Below are positions 6,038 through 13,821 of a stretch of DNA of 64,000 nucleotides, piece after piece. The translations under genes were made by a program, and so were the position numbers. Within the stretch, counting starts at the first letter, position 1; each line of letters begins with the position of its first letter. This stretch comes from DATFFO01 sp963772815 (GTDB taxonomy: Bacteria; Actinomycetota; Acidimicrobiia; Spongiisociales; ZC4RG35), in NCBI GenBank assembly GCA_963772815.1, contig CAVYYV010000005.1, positions 583,909-647,908 of the forward strand, written 5' to 3'. The notes under the pieces were generated by a model that was not told where the DNA came from, made no database searches, and was given only the letters and a program-made list of their open reading frames with translations.

Positions 6038-8716
6038 TCACAGCCCTAGGCCGAGTGAGGGGGTCGTTTCTTGTTCTCGTCTGCGGGCTCTCCCTCGTTC
6101 TAGTGCGTCGTGGATCTGATTCATGCGTTCGTCGACCTCGGACTGGACGCCGGGTGGTTCATGTTCTGGCTGTCTGTCTTGGTGGGGGTTGATTTGGTCT
6201 CGGCGAGCGTGGGCGGGCTGGTCGATCCAGTCTCGGGCGAGGGCTGTTGCGAGTGTGCTGAGGGCGGTTTGGCTGGTTTCGGTGATTACGTAGGCGTGGT
6301 TGGCGTGGCGTCCGCGGGTGAGTGGCGTGTATATGCCTCGGCTGTCGGTGGGGCTGTCTATGAAGAGGAGTGCTGTGTCGACGGTGCGGCCTTGGCTGGC
6401 GTGGCTGGTCTGTGCGTATCCGAGTTCGAGATGCTGGATCGAATAGTCGGCAGGCAGGGTGATGGTGCCGGTGGTTCCGGTGACGGTGAGGCTGCCGTCG
6501 TGGTGGATGTCTGTGATGGTCCAGTGGTCGCGGTTCTTCACCATCAGACCCCGGTCCGTGCGGAGGCGTCGGTGGTTGCGGCGAGTGACCACCTCGTCAC
6601 CCACGAACATCAGCGTGCCTCCGGCCTCTCGACAGGGTGAGTTGACGTCGAGGTCGCCGCTGAGGATCCGGGACTGTTGGGCTAGCTGGTTGAGCCGGTC
6701 GACGGTTCCAGTGGTGTTCGCCATCAACGCCACACTCTCCCCTCGCTCACGGGCGGCCTTCCAGGTTTCGATGAGTTCGGTTTCCATGGCGGTTTGAGCG
6801 CCGCCGTGGAGACGACCCCGCATGTCGTATTCGACCAACGCTGCGGGGTCTCCGGCACGGAGGGCGAGGCTGGCTTGGCGTTCCCATTCGTGTTGGAAAC
6901 GGTGGACCTGGTCCAGTTCGACGGCTCCATACTGGTTGACGAGGTGGGCGAAAATGCCTCCACGTCCTACGGCTGTGAACTGGCGGGGATCACCGACAAG
7001 GACCAGCCGCCAACCCTTCTCATCCGCCAGGCAGAACAGTTCCGCGAGTTTGGGAGTGGAGGCGGTGGCGGCTTCGTCGACAACCACCGTCGTCCCCGCA
7101 GCCAAGTCGAAAGCCGGATCGGGAGGACGGGTCGGATCCGAGTGTTCGACCAGCAGCTTGTCCAAAGTGTCGGCCATCATGTGGGATTCGGTAGCGAGAA
7201 CCTCGGCTGCAGCCGCGGTTGGAGCGACACCGAAGACGGGACGATCGTAGAGGCCAAGGTTGCTTCTGGCTTTGGCCAACATCATGGTCTTCCCCGCACC
7301 CGCAGGACCAACTATCAACTCCAACCCGCCATATCCCACAACCGCCGCCACCGCGTCCCGCTGCCCCGGGGAGAGATGATTGACCAAGTGGACTTTCTGA
7401 CGACGCTGCGGACGGCTCTCGATGCGGTGTTGGGCTCTAGCGAGTAGTTCTTCTTCCTCGTCGAGGATCGACCTGGTGGTGAGCGTGTGGTCGACAGCTG
7501 GTTCGGTGATCGGTCGACCGTCACGCCGGACAGGCACCTGCGTCGGAACCGGACGAGAAATGTCGACACACCGGTCCTTGGTGATCGTCTCGGCCAGTCC
7601 GTCGAGGGTGTCGACCAGGGCGGGAGACTCGACCGCAGTCGTCGTCTGCACAGCGCTCGCTAACTCTCGGACTAGTTCGGCTCGTCGCCAGGACGACTGA
7701 CCTTCACCGAGGGCCCGCAAGGCCGCCTCAGAAAGGGTCGTTATTGCCTGGTGATCGAGGTCGTCGAGACGGCGGGTCCGGTAGAGGACCTTCTGTACGA
7801 GTGCCTGGGATTTGATGCCGAGTCCTAGGGTCCGCTGGTTCCACTCGGCGCGGAGTTGATCGAGGCTGACGCCGTGACGTTTCGCCGGTCGGCTCTCCAA
7901 CACTGCCTCGCGTTCCTGCTGCCACCGCTCTCGGACGGTGGGCTCCCGCTGGAAACGTTCCTGGAACCGGTCGAGTTTGACCTCGAGTCGGCGGTCGATG
8001 TCGCCGGTCCGACGGGAGAACTCTTCGAGGACGGGTTTGGGGGTGCCTGCGATCTCGGCGATCCCATGCTCCGGCGTCTCCCATGCGACACCGAGACGAC
8101 GAGTCAACTCCGAACGCAACCCTGCGTGGTAGACGGCCGACAAGGCGCGCTGGTCCACCATCATGCTGCGGGCGTCCAACGCAAGCCATCGGCCGTCCGG
8201 GGCGGGGACCCGGTTGGCGATCACCGCATGAGTATGAAGCTGAGGATCCAACCGACGAGACGTGTGCTGCCGAAACACTCCAACAATCAATCCTCCGGCG
8301 TCGACGTGCATGATGTGGCCGTGCTGCCGAAGACGGGTGTGTGCGTGGTCCTCGACCCACCCCAACACCGATTCGACCGCCATGTCATGCGCCTCAACCA
8401 CCTGGAATCGAACCAGATCATCACCCAAACCCCACAGCACAGATACAGATTTGGGTGCGGAGAAAGTGGCGTCATAACCCCGGACCGACCCCTCACCGTA
8501 TCGCCGACCAAGATGCTCACCAGTAGCCGGATCCTTGCCGGCCATCACCGCCAGAAACGCCTCCGGGTCGACGTGGCCGTTGAGGCCGAGACGGTCGGTC
8601 GCCTGGCCCCACCACCGGCCCGGCGGCTCCCCGCTGTCGAGGTAGTACGAAGGGAGACGTTCGGTGTAGTAGCGGCCGGCGTCGGCGCCCTTCAACGAGT
8701 TCACCCGAACCGTCAT
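6038..8716 (-). CDS. MobF-family conjugative relaxase-helicase (TrwC/TraA-like)
   Basis: An 892-residue bifunctional transfer protein. The N-terminal relaxase domain shows the double tyrosines YY at 16-17 and 24-25 and the metal-binding histidine motif (LDPQLHTHAVIANRV, about residue 160), so it should nick oriT and stay covalently bound to the DNA end. The C-terminal RecD2-like helicase has Walker A VGPAGAGKT, Walker B VVVDEAATAS, VGDPRQ and a late YAQTSHASQGRTVD motif. It is the only mobilization gene seen in the element. The start at ATG 8716 (MTVRVNSLKG) matches the usual MobF N-terminus. The C-terminal tail is charged and probably disordered. Confidence 0.93.
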   Translation of the reverse strand: MTVRVNSLKGADAGRYYTERLPSYYLDSGEPPGRWWGQATDRLGLNGHVDPEAFLAVMAGKDPATGEHLGRRYGEGSVRGYDATFSAPKSVSVLWGLGDDLVRFQVVEAHDMAVESVLGWVEDHAHTRLRQHGHIMHVDAGGLIVGVFRQHTSRRLDPQLHTHAVIANRVPAPDGRWLALDARSMMVDQRALSAVYHAGLRSELTRRLGVAWETPEHGIAEIAGTPKPVLEEFSRRTGDIDRRLEVKLDRFQERFQREPTVRERWQQEREAVLESRPAKRHGVSLDQLRAEWNQRTLGLGIKSQALVQKVLYRTRRLDDLDHQAITTLSEAALRALGEGQSSWRRAELVRELASAVQTTTAVESPALVDTLDGLAETITKDRCVDISRPVPTQVPVRRDGRPITEPAVDHTLTTRSILDEEEELLARAQHRIESRPQRRQKVHLVNHLSPGQRDAVAAVVGYGGLELIVGPAGAGKTMMLAKARSNLGLYDRPVFGVAPTAAAAEVLATESHMMADTLDKLLVEHSDPTRPPDPAFDLAAGTTVVVDEAATASTPKLAELFCLADEKGWRLVLVGDPRQFTAVGRGGIFAHLVNQYGAVELDQVHRFQHEWERQASLALRAGDPAALVEYDMRGRLHGGAQTAMETELIETWKAARERGESVALMANTTGTVDRLNQLAQQSRILSGDLDVNSPCREAGGTLMFVGDEVVTRRNHRRLRTDRGLMVKNRDHWTITDIHHDGSLTVTGTTGTITLPADYSIQHLELGYAQTSHASQGRTVDTALLFIDSPTDSRGIYTPLTRGRHANHAYVITETSQTALSTLATALARDWIDQPAHARRDQINPHQDRQPEHEPPGVQSEVDERMNQIHDALERGRARRREQETTPSLGLGL

Positions 8717-8834
8717 AACGCCGCCCCAGCCCTCACCAGGAGACTCACCAGAACGCTGGGAACGCAGTTGTGCAATCGTCTGTGGCTCTTGGCTTCGTCG
8801 GTTCGTCGGCTAGTGGTCATGGGTGTCGGTGCTC

Positions 8835-9176
8835 TCAGTCGTCGGTGCTGTCGAAGAGGTCGAGCTGGTCGGAACTACGGGGTCGGCGCTGGCTCGGTCG
8901 GGTTCGTGATTTGGAGTTGGTGGATGGTTCCGGTTCGATCGGGATCTCGTCGACGAGCTGAACCCCGACCATCTCCTCGAGAGCATGCCGGGGCACACGG
9001 AGCACGTGACCGAGGTCGATCACTGGCAACCCCGACCGGCCGTCTGTCTCCCGCCACTCCCGAGCCATCGCATACGCCTTAGTGCGGCCGATCCGCAACA
9101 GAGCACCCGCCTCCTCAACCGTCAACAACAGCGGCAACCGAAGAGACTTCACACTACCTGTGTTCAGTGACTCCAT
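8835..9176 (-). CDS. excisionase-like / helix-turn-helix DNA-binding protein
   Basis: About 113 residues from ATG 9176 (an upstream ATG at 9194 is possible). Residues about 15-75 form an HTH_17/excisionase-type winged helix: LLTVEEAGALLRIGRTKAYAM, then PVIDLGHVLRVPRHALEEMV. Such proteins bend att DNA to promote excision or act as small regulators. The C-terminal part is low-complexity and basic, ending QLDLFDS. It is divergent from the XRE regulator and lies upstream of the relaxase in the same direction, so the two may be cotranscribed. Confidence 0.75.
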   Translation of the reverse strand: MESLNTGSVKSLRLPLLLTVEEAGALLRIGRTKAYAMAREWRETDGRSGLPVIDLGHVLRVPRHALEEMVGVQLVDEIPIEPEPSTNSKSRTRPSQRRPRSSDQLDLFDSTDD

Positions 9177-9213
9177 AGGCTGACGATAGTACAATAGAAA
9201 CTACATTCCCGCA
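9177..9213. promoter_or_regulatory. compact divergent control region of the element
   Basis: This short gap separates the divergent xis-like and XRE genes. It holds overlapping -10-like hexamers TACAAT on the plus strand (9190-9195) and TACTAT on the minus strand (9186-9191), inside a small TAGT...ACTA dyad. The arrangement resembles a repressor-controlled genetic switch; promoter calls are by eye. Confidence 0.4.
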
Positions 9214-9951
9214 ATGAGCACACAACAAGTGGAACGTGTACGATCGGCGAGGCAGATGGCACGACAACGCAAACAAGACGAACCCGAATCCTCTGAGGTG
9301 AACCTCAACCAGGTGGTCGCCTACAACTTCCGCGTCGCCAGAGAACTGAGGGGTTGGACTCAAGAAGAAGCTGCCGACCAGCTCGAACCGTATCTGGGAA
9401 TGCGGCTGACCCAGGCTTCCATATCGGCCATCGAACGGGCCTGGGACGGCGACCGCAACCGCGAATTCGATGCACAGGAGATCCTCGCCTTCGCCCTCGC
9501 CTTCGACCTGCCGCTCATCTGGTTCTACCTGCCCCCACCAGACGACCGCCGACACCTCGACCGGGCCCACAAGAGAATCAACCAGCTATACGAAATCGTC
9601 TTAGGCAGAGAAGACCAACTCGAACCCCTCTACCAACGCCTCCGAGATCTCGGCATCCGAGAACCCACCGAACGAGAACGGACCATGGAAGCCATCACCG
9701 GAGAGAAACCACCCACCCGTACCACCTACCGCGAGCACCGCAAACGACTCCTCACCGCCCTCCTCGACGACTACTCCGAAAACCTCGACCAACTCGCCGA
9801 CCAATACGGGCAATTCTTCGACCACCTCCGCGCCGTCGGCATCAGAGGCTTCATCGCCGAACACACCCACGACGAAGACTTCACCTACCCACCCGAGGCC
9901 CGAGCCAAGATCGCAGAACTGCGAGAGGAAGGTGCCGACGAGCCGGATTGA
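9214..9951 (+). CDS. XRE-family transcriptional regulator
   Basis: 245 residues. The helix-turn-helix lies at about residues 34-95: VVAYNFRVARELRGWTQEEA, then RLTQASISAIERAWDG, then LAFALAFDLPLIWFYLPP. The C-terminal half is helical and charged, without a recognised enzyme domain. It is divergent from the xis-like gene and 43 bases upstream of the integrase, which suggests it controls integration/excision and transfer, like many element repressors. The ATG at 9214 has no strong Shine-Dalgarno sequence and may be nearly leaderless. Confidence 0.85.
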   Translation: MSTQQVERVRSARQMARQRKQDEPESSEVNLNQVVAYNFRVARELRGWTQEEAADQLEPYLGMRLTQASISAIERAWDGDRNREFDAQEILAFALAFDLPLIWFYLPPPDDRRHLDRAHKRINQLYEIVLGREDQLEPLYQRLRDLGIREPTERERTMEAITGEKPPTRTTYREHRKRLLTALLDDYSENLDQLADQYGQFFDHLRAVGIRGFIAEHTHDEDFTYPPEARAKIAELREEGADEPD

Positions 9952-9994
9952 ATAGGCCGAGGGGCACCACTCGGCTGATAGACGAGGAGAAGCG

Positions 9995-11116
9995 ATGAAG
10001 GGCACAGTCATCAAACGAGGGAGCCGTTGGAGCGTGGTCATCGACCTCGGCCGGGATGTAGACGGGAAGCGCATCCGGAAGTGGCACTCCGGTTACCGGA
10101 CGAAACGGGAGGCCGAGCAGGCTCGAATCGAGATCCTGTCACGTGTGCAGAGCGGGCTCTACGTGGCTCCCCACAGATTGACAGTGGCCCAGTGGCTTCG
10201 CGACTGGCTGGAAGGTCGCGTAGGACTCGCCGAAACCACCATCGAGGGCTACCAACGAGATGCCGCTCGGGTCGCCGACCGGATCGGGCAACTGCGGCTC
10301 AGCAACGTGTCCACTGCCACTCTCAACAGCCTGTACCGCGAGCTCGGGGAAACCTTGGCGCCGGCAACGGTCAAGAACACCCACGCCGTTGTGCACAAGG
10401 CCCTCAAGGACGCGGTGAGGCAAGGCATCTTGGCAAGGAACCCGGCCGAGCACGTGGAGCTTCCAAGACCGGAGCCTGCTGAGACCAACACCTGGACCGC
10501 CGACGAGCTGGCCAGGTTCCTCGACCATGTTGCCGGGCATCGGCTCGGGGTAGCGTGGCGACTGGTATGCCTAACCGGGATGAGACGAAGCGAAGTCCTC
10601 GGTGTCCGATGGCGGAGCGTCGACCTTGAGGAGGGGCGGCTCGCCATTGTCGACACACTGGTTCCGATCAAGGGCAAACCGATGCTGCGAACCGGCGAAA
10701 CCAAGAACCGCGGATCCCGGCGGGTCATCGCCCTCGACACCAGAACCATCGCCGCACTGAAGGAGCACCGACGGCGACAGAACGAGGAACGCCTGATGGC
10801 GGGGGACGCATGGGCAAACCTCGATCTCGTGTTCACGAACCCGATCGGCGATCCGGTCAACCCGGCCACATTCACCCGGTGGACGAAACAGCAAGCTACG
10901 CAGGCCGGGGTGCCGCCGTTGACACCACACGACGCTGCGCGCCACGGCTGGGCGACGCTGGCATTGACCGCTGGTGTACCTCCGAAGGTCGTGCAGGAGC
11001 GACTCGGACACTCCTCGATCTCGATCACGATGGACCGCTACAGCCACGTGATCGAAGGCATGGACCGCGCCGCAGCCGAGGCTGTCGCCGCGCTCATCGA
11101 ACAGTCGTCGGGTTGA
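9995..11116 (+). CDS. tyrosine recombinase (element integrase)
   Basis: 373 residues. An AP2-like arm-binding N-terminus (KGTVIKRGSRWSVVIDLG, residues 1-60) is followed by a SAM-like core-binding domain (about 65-155) and the catalytic domain. Catalytic residues visible are Arg in LTGMRRSEVLGVRW, the RH of HDAARHGWATLAL, His in ERLGHSS and Tyr in MDRYSHV. The canonical HxxR is here H-x-x-x-R because DLR is replaced by DAAR. GAGGAG precedes the ATG. The N-terminal arm-binding domain fits the arm-type repeats found near both element ends. Confidence 0.95.
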   Translation: MKGTVIKRGSRWSVVIDLGRDVDGKRIRKWHSGYRTKREAEQARIEILSRVQSGLYVAPHRLTVAQWLRDWLEGRVGLAETTIEGYQRDAARVADRIGQLRLSNVSTATLNSLYRELGETLAPATVKNTHAVVHKALKDAVRQGILARNPAEHVELPRPEPAETNTWTADELARFLDHVAGHRLGVAWRLVCLTGMRRSEVLGVRWRSVDLEEGRLAIVDTLVPIKGKPMLRTGETKNRGSRRVIALDTRTIAALKEHRRRQNEERLMAGDAWANLDLVFTNPIGDPVNPATFTRWTKQQATQAGVPPLTPHDAARHGWATLALTAGVPPKVVQERLGHSSISITMDRYSHVIEGMDRAAAEAVAALIEQSSG

Positions 11117-11173
11117 TGACGTGGACGCTCAGACCTTGATCCGCCACCCTGCCACCTAGAATCGGGTGAGATC

Positions 11174-11395
11174 GTGAACTATCAGGACCGCATTACGACC
11201 GAACCGGGCAAGCGGGGAGGCAAGCCCATCATTCGAGGGCTGCGCATCACCGTCTATGACGTCCTCGACTACCTCGCGTCCGGGATGAGCGAAGAGGAGA
11301 TCCTCAGCGACTTCCCCGAGCTCGAGCAGGAGGACATCCGGGCATGTCTGGCGTTCGCTGCTGATCGCGAACGCAAGCTTGTCTCCGGCGCGTGA
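11174..11395 (+). CDS. DUF433 antitoxin
   Basis: 73 residues from GTG 11174. The DUF433 pattern is complete: ITTEPGKRGGKPIIRGLRIT, VLDYLASGMSEEEILSDFP and ACLAFAADRE. This winged-HTH family is the usual partner of DUF5615 PIN-like toxins. The stop overlaps the next start (GTGA, 11392-11395). Its position close to the right att site suggests a stabilising role for the element. Confidence 0.88.
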   Translation: MNYQDRITTEPGKRGGKPIIRGLRITVYDVLDYLASGMSEEEILSDFPELEQEDIRACLAFAADRERKLVSGA

Positions 11396-11724
11396 AACTG
11401 CTCCTCGATGCCAACATCTCACGTCGGCTGATACCCCGAATCTCTGGGACCTTCCCCGACTCGTCTCACGTGGCCTTGCTCGATCTAGGCGATGCGACCG
11501 ACGACGAGATTTGGAGGTATGCGCTCGATCACGGATTCGCCATCGTGTCGAAGGACGAAGACTTCCACCAGAGGGCGTTGGTGTCCGGGCCCCCACCCAA
11601 AGTGATCTGGGTCCGGTTGGGCAACTGCACGACGAGCGACATCGAGCAGGCGATCCATGACGGATACGACACGATCATGGCCTTCCTCGCGGACGAAACG
11701 GCGTCCTTCCTGACCCTCGACTGA
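11392..11724 (+). CDS. DUF5615 PIN-like toxin
   Basis: 110 residues from GTG 11392. Motifs are MKLLLDANISRRL (first PIN-like acidic residue), HVALLDLGDATDDEIWRYA, IVSKDEDFHQ (second acidic cluster) and WVRLGNCTT. The family is a shortened PIN-like fold predicted to be a ribonuclease, paired with DUF433. Coupled translation with the antitoxin supports a toxin-antitoxin module. Confidence 0.88.
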   Translation: MKLLLDANISRRLIPRISGTFPDSSHVALLDLGDATDDEIWRYALDHGFAIVSKDEDFHQRALVSGPPPKVIWVRLGNCTTSDIEQAIHDGYDTIMAFLADETASFLTLD

Positions 11725-11766
11725 GGGTCTCAGACGAGGCTGATCGAACACTCGTGCGATTCAAAT

Positions 11767-11786
11767 GGTTGCAATTGGGTTGCAAT
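11767..11786 (+). repeat. right integrase arm-type direct repeats
   Basis: Exact second copy of GGTTGCAATTGGGTTGCA (11767-11784), about 95 bases inside the right core site and in the same orientation as the left copy. Its role as an integrase arm site is inferred. Confidence 0.6.
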
Positions 11787-11837
11787 CGGGGGTTTCGGGA
11801 CTCCGGTCAGAAACCCCTTCGAGGCCGAAACCCCTGG

Positions 11838-11921
<84 letters not shown>

Positions 11922-11991
11922 GGGGTCAGGAACTACGTCGAATCGACGCGTGAGGCAGGGATGGTACCACTGCGACCGTACACTGGCATAG

Positions 11992-12642
11992 GTGAAACTG
12001 GCACGGGCCGTTGAAAGGCGCCTGGAGCGGATGCTCGACGGAATGGCGGGGAGGGTGTTCACAGGCAACGTTCACCCCACCGAGATCGCCTCCCGTATCG
12101 TCCGCGAAGCCGACCTCGAATCCACCCAGCATGCCACCGGTCCCATGGTGCCCAACGTGGTCATCGTCAGCCTCCACCCAGACGACCTCTCGCTTCCGCC
12201 TGCGTCTCTGGCCCGGATCCTGACCGAGGCCTACGAGGCCCACGCCGCCGAGGAGGGCTGGCGCCTGCCCGGCCCCACGTCCGCCGAGATTCGCCTCGAC
12301 CCCAGCGTCTCACCGGGCACGGTGTCGTGCCGGTTCGACGTGCGCAAGGGCCAGCGACGATCGTGGGGACGACTCAGCGGACCCGCCACCCTTGAGCTGG
12401 CCAACAACCGCCTCTGGTTGGGGCGTTCCGAGGAGTGCGACGTGATCGTCCCCTTCGAGGAGGTGTCGCGACACCACGCCCAGTTGGTACGCGAGCAAGG
12501 CTCGGTGTGGGTCACCGATCTGGGATCGGCCAACGGGACCCGCGTCAACGGCCAGCCGGTTGGAGAGGAGGACCCCGTCGAATTCGTTCCGGGATCCACG
12601 ATCACGCTGGCCGACCGCTCGTTCCGCCTCGAGATCGCCTGA
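11992..12642 (+). CDS. fhaA: FhaA-like protein (DUF3662 + FHA domain)
   Basis: 216 residues from GTG 11992. The N-terminal DUF3662 domain (about 1-115) contains MAGRVFTGNVHPTEIA and VPNVVIVSLHPDD. The C-terminal FHA domain (about 135-215) has the phospho-Thr pocket LGRSEECDV, SRHHA and DLGSANGTRVNG. In mycobacteria FhaA binds phosphorylated MviN/Wag31-type partners and tunes peptidoglycan synthesis. It is first in the conserved fhaA-fhaB-pstP-rodA-pbpA-pknB block and lacks the long linker of mycobacterial FhaA. Confidence 0.92.
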   Translation: MKLARAVERRLERMLDGMAGRVFTGNVHPTEIASRIVREADLESTQHATGPMVPNVVIVSLHPDDLSLPPASLARILTEAYEAHAAEEGWRLPGPTSAEIRLDPSVSPGTVSCRFDVRKGQRRSWGRLSGPATLELANNRLWLGRSEECDVIVPFEEVSRHHAQLVREQGSVWVTDLGSANGTRVNGQPVGEEDPVEFVPGSTITLADRSFRLEIA

Positions 12643-12645
12643 ACC

Positions 12646-13056
12646 ATGCCCGATGTCATCCTTGCGCTGCTGCGTCTGATCTTCCTGGGGCTGATCTACC
12701 TCTTCGTCTGGCAGGTAGCTCGGGGCATAGCCACCCACCTGGGGATTCACGCCGATCGGCGCAAGCGCCGCGGCACCAAAGTGGTGGTGGTTCGCTCCGA
12801 CAGCCAGGCCGGTCTGGACTTCACTGTGACCGACGCCACCGTGCTCGGTCGGAGCAGCGAAGCAGACATCGTCATCGACGACCCCTATGCTTCCGAGTTC
12901 CATCTGAGGCTGGTCGCCCAGGACGGAGGTCTTACGCTGCACGACCTGGGAAGCACGAACGGCACGTATATGAATGGGCGGCGTGTCACCGCACCCGTCG
13001 AATTGAGGAGGGGTGACGCGGTTCAGGTGGGCAAGACGGTGATGGAGGTACGTTGA
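12646..13056 (+). CDS. fhaB: FhaB-like membrane-anchored FHA protein
   Basis: 136 residues. One N-terminal transmembrane helix (residues 4-28, ILALLRLIFLGLIYLFVW) is followed by a cytoplasmic FHA domain with VLGRSSEADI, SEFHLRL and DLGSTNGTYMNGRR. FhaB/FipA-type proteins link kinase signalling to the division machinery. Three bases separate it from fhaA, and its TGA overlaps the TTG start of pstP. Confidence 0.92.
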   Translation: MPDVILALLRLIFLGLIYLFVWQVARGIATHLGIHADRRKRRGTKVVVVRSDSQAGLDFTVTDATVLGRSSEADIVIDDPYASEFHLRLVAQDGGLTLHDLGSTNGTYMNGRRVTAPVELRRGDAVQVGKTVMEVR

Positions 13057-13760
13057 GGTACCAATGGGCGAGCGCAACCCACACCGGGTTGGTGCGCTCC
13101 AACAACGAGGACTCTCTCTACCCGACCACGTCGGGTAGCAGCGACGACAGCATTCTCCTCATGGTGGCCGACGGAATGGGTGGCCACGTTGCGGGTGAGA
13201 TCGCCTCCCGGATCGCCGTGGAGACCGCCATCGACATCGTCGGCCCACCGGGCCAAAAGATGATGGGCGCCAATCACGCCATCTTGCTGGAGGTGGCCGA
13301 GAACCAGGAGCTGGCGGGGATGGGCACCACCATGACCATGCTCGAGCTCGGGGAGGACGGTGTGGGCCGCTTCGCCCACGTGGGCGACAGCCGGGCTTAC
13401 CTGTTGCGCGAGGGAGAGCTGCGACAACTCACCACCGACCATACGGTGGCTGCCGAGTATGTGGCGGCGGGCAAGCTGTCGCCGGAAGAGGCCGTGAACC
13501 ATCCCCAGCGCAACATGATCACCCGGGCCCTGGGACTCACCCAGAACCTGGTCGTGGACGAGTTCGAGGAACCGCTCCAACCCGGAGACCGTTTTCTGCT
13601 GTGCTCCGATGGAGTCAATGCCATGCTTACCGATGAGGAGATCGCCGATCAGCTCGCTGCCGACTCAGCCGAGGAAGCCGCCTGGGGTCTGGTTGAGGCC
13701 GCCAACCGCGCCGGCGGCCACGACAACATCACCGCCGTCGTGGCCGACGTGCTGGCCTGA
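13053..13760 (+). CDS. pstP: PP2C-type serine/threonine phosphatase
   Basis: 235 residues from TTG 13053. PP2C metal-binding motifs are NNEDS, VADGMGGHVAGE, GMGTTMTML, HVGDSRAYL, LCSDGVN and GGHDNITAVV. It corresponds to the catalytic domain only; the mycobacterial transmembrane and extracellular part is absent, so this version should be cytoplasmic. It is expected to dephosphorylate PknB and its substrates. Confidence 0.94.
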   Translation: MRYQWASATHTGLVRSNNEDSLYPTTSGSSDDSILLMVADGMGGHVAGEIASRIAVETAIDIVGPPGQKMMGANHAILLEVAENQELAGMGTTMTMLELGEDGVGRFAHVGDSRAYLLREGELRQLTTDHTVAAEYVAAGKLSPEEAVNHPQRNMITRALGLTQNLVVDEFEEPLQPGDRFLLCSDGVNAMLTDEEIADQLAADSAEEAAWGLVEAANRAGGHDNITAVVADVLA

Positions 13761-13821
13761 GCCGGCGCCCCGACCCGTTTTTCCCCGTCAATGCCGTTGA
13801 CTGGAGATAGGTGATGGTGTC

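Noticed and set aside
9354..9998. A 214-codon plus-strand frame overlapping the XRE regulator
   Set aside because: It is an Arg/Pro/His-rich shadow of the XRE gene in another frame, typical of high-GC DNA, with no motif or ribosome-binding site.
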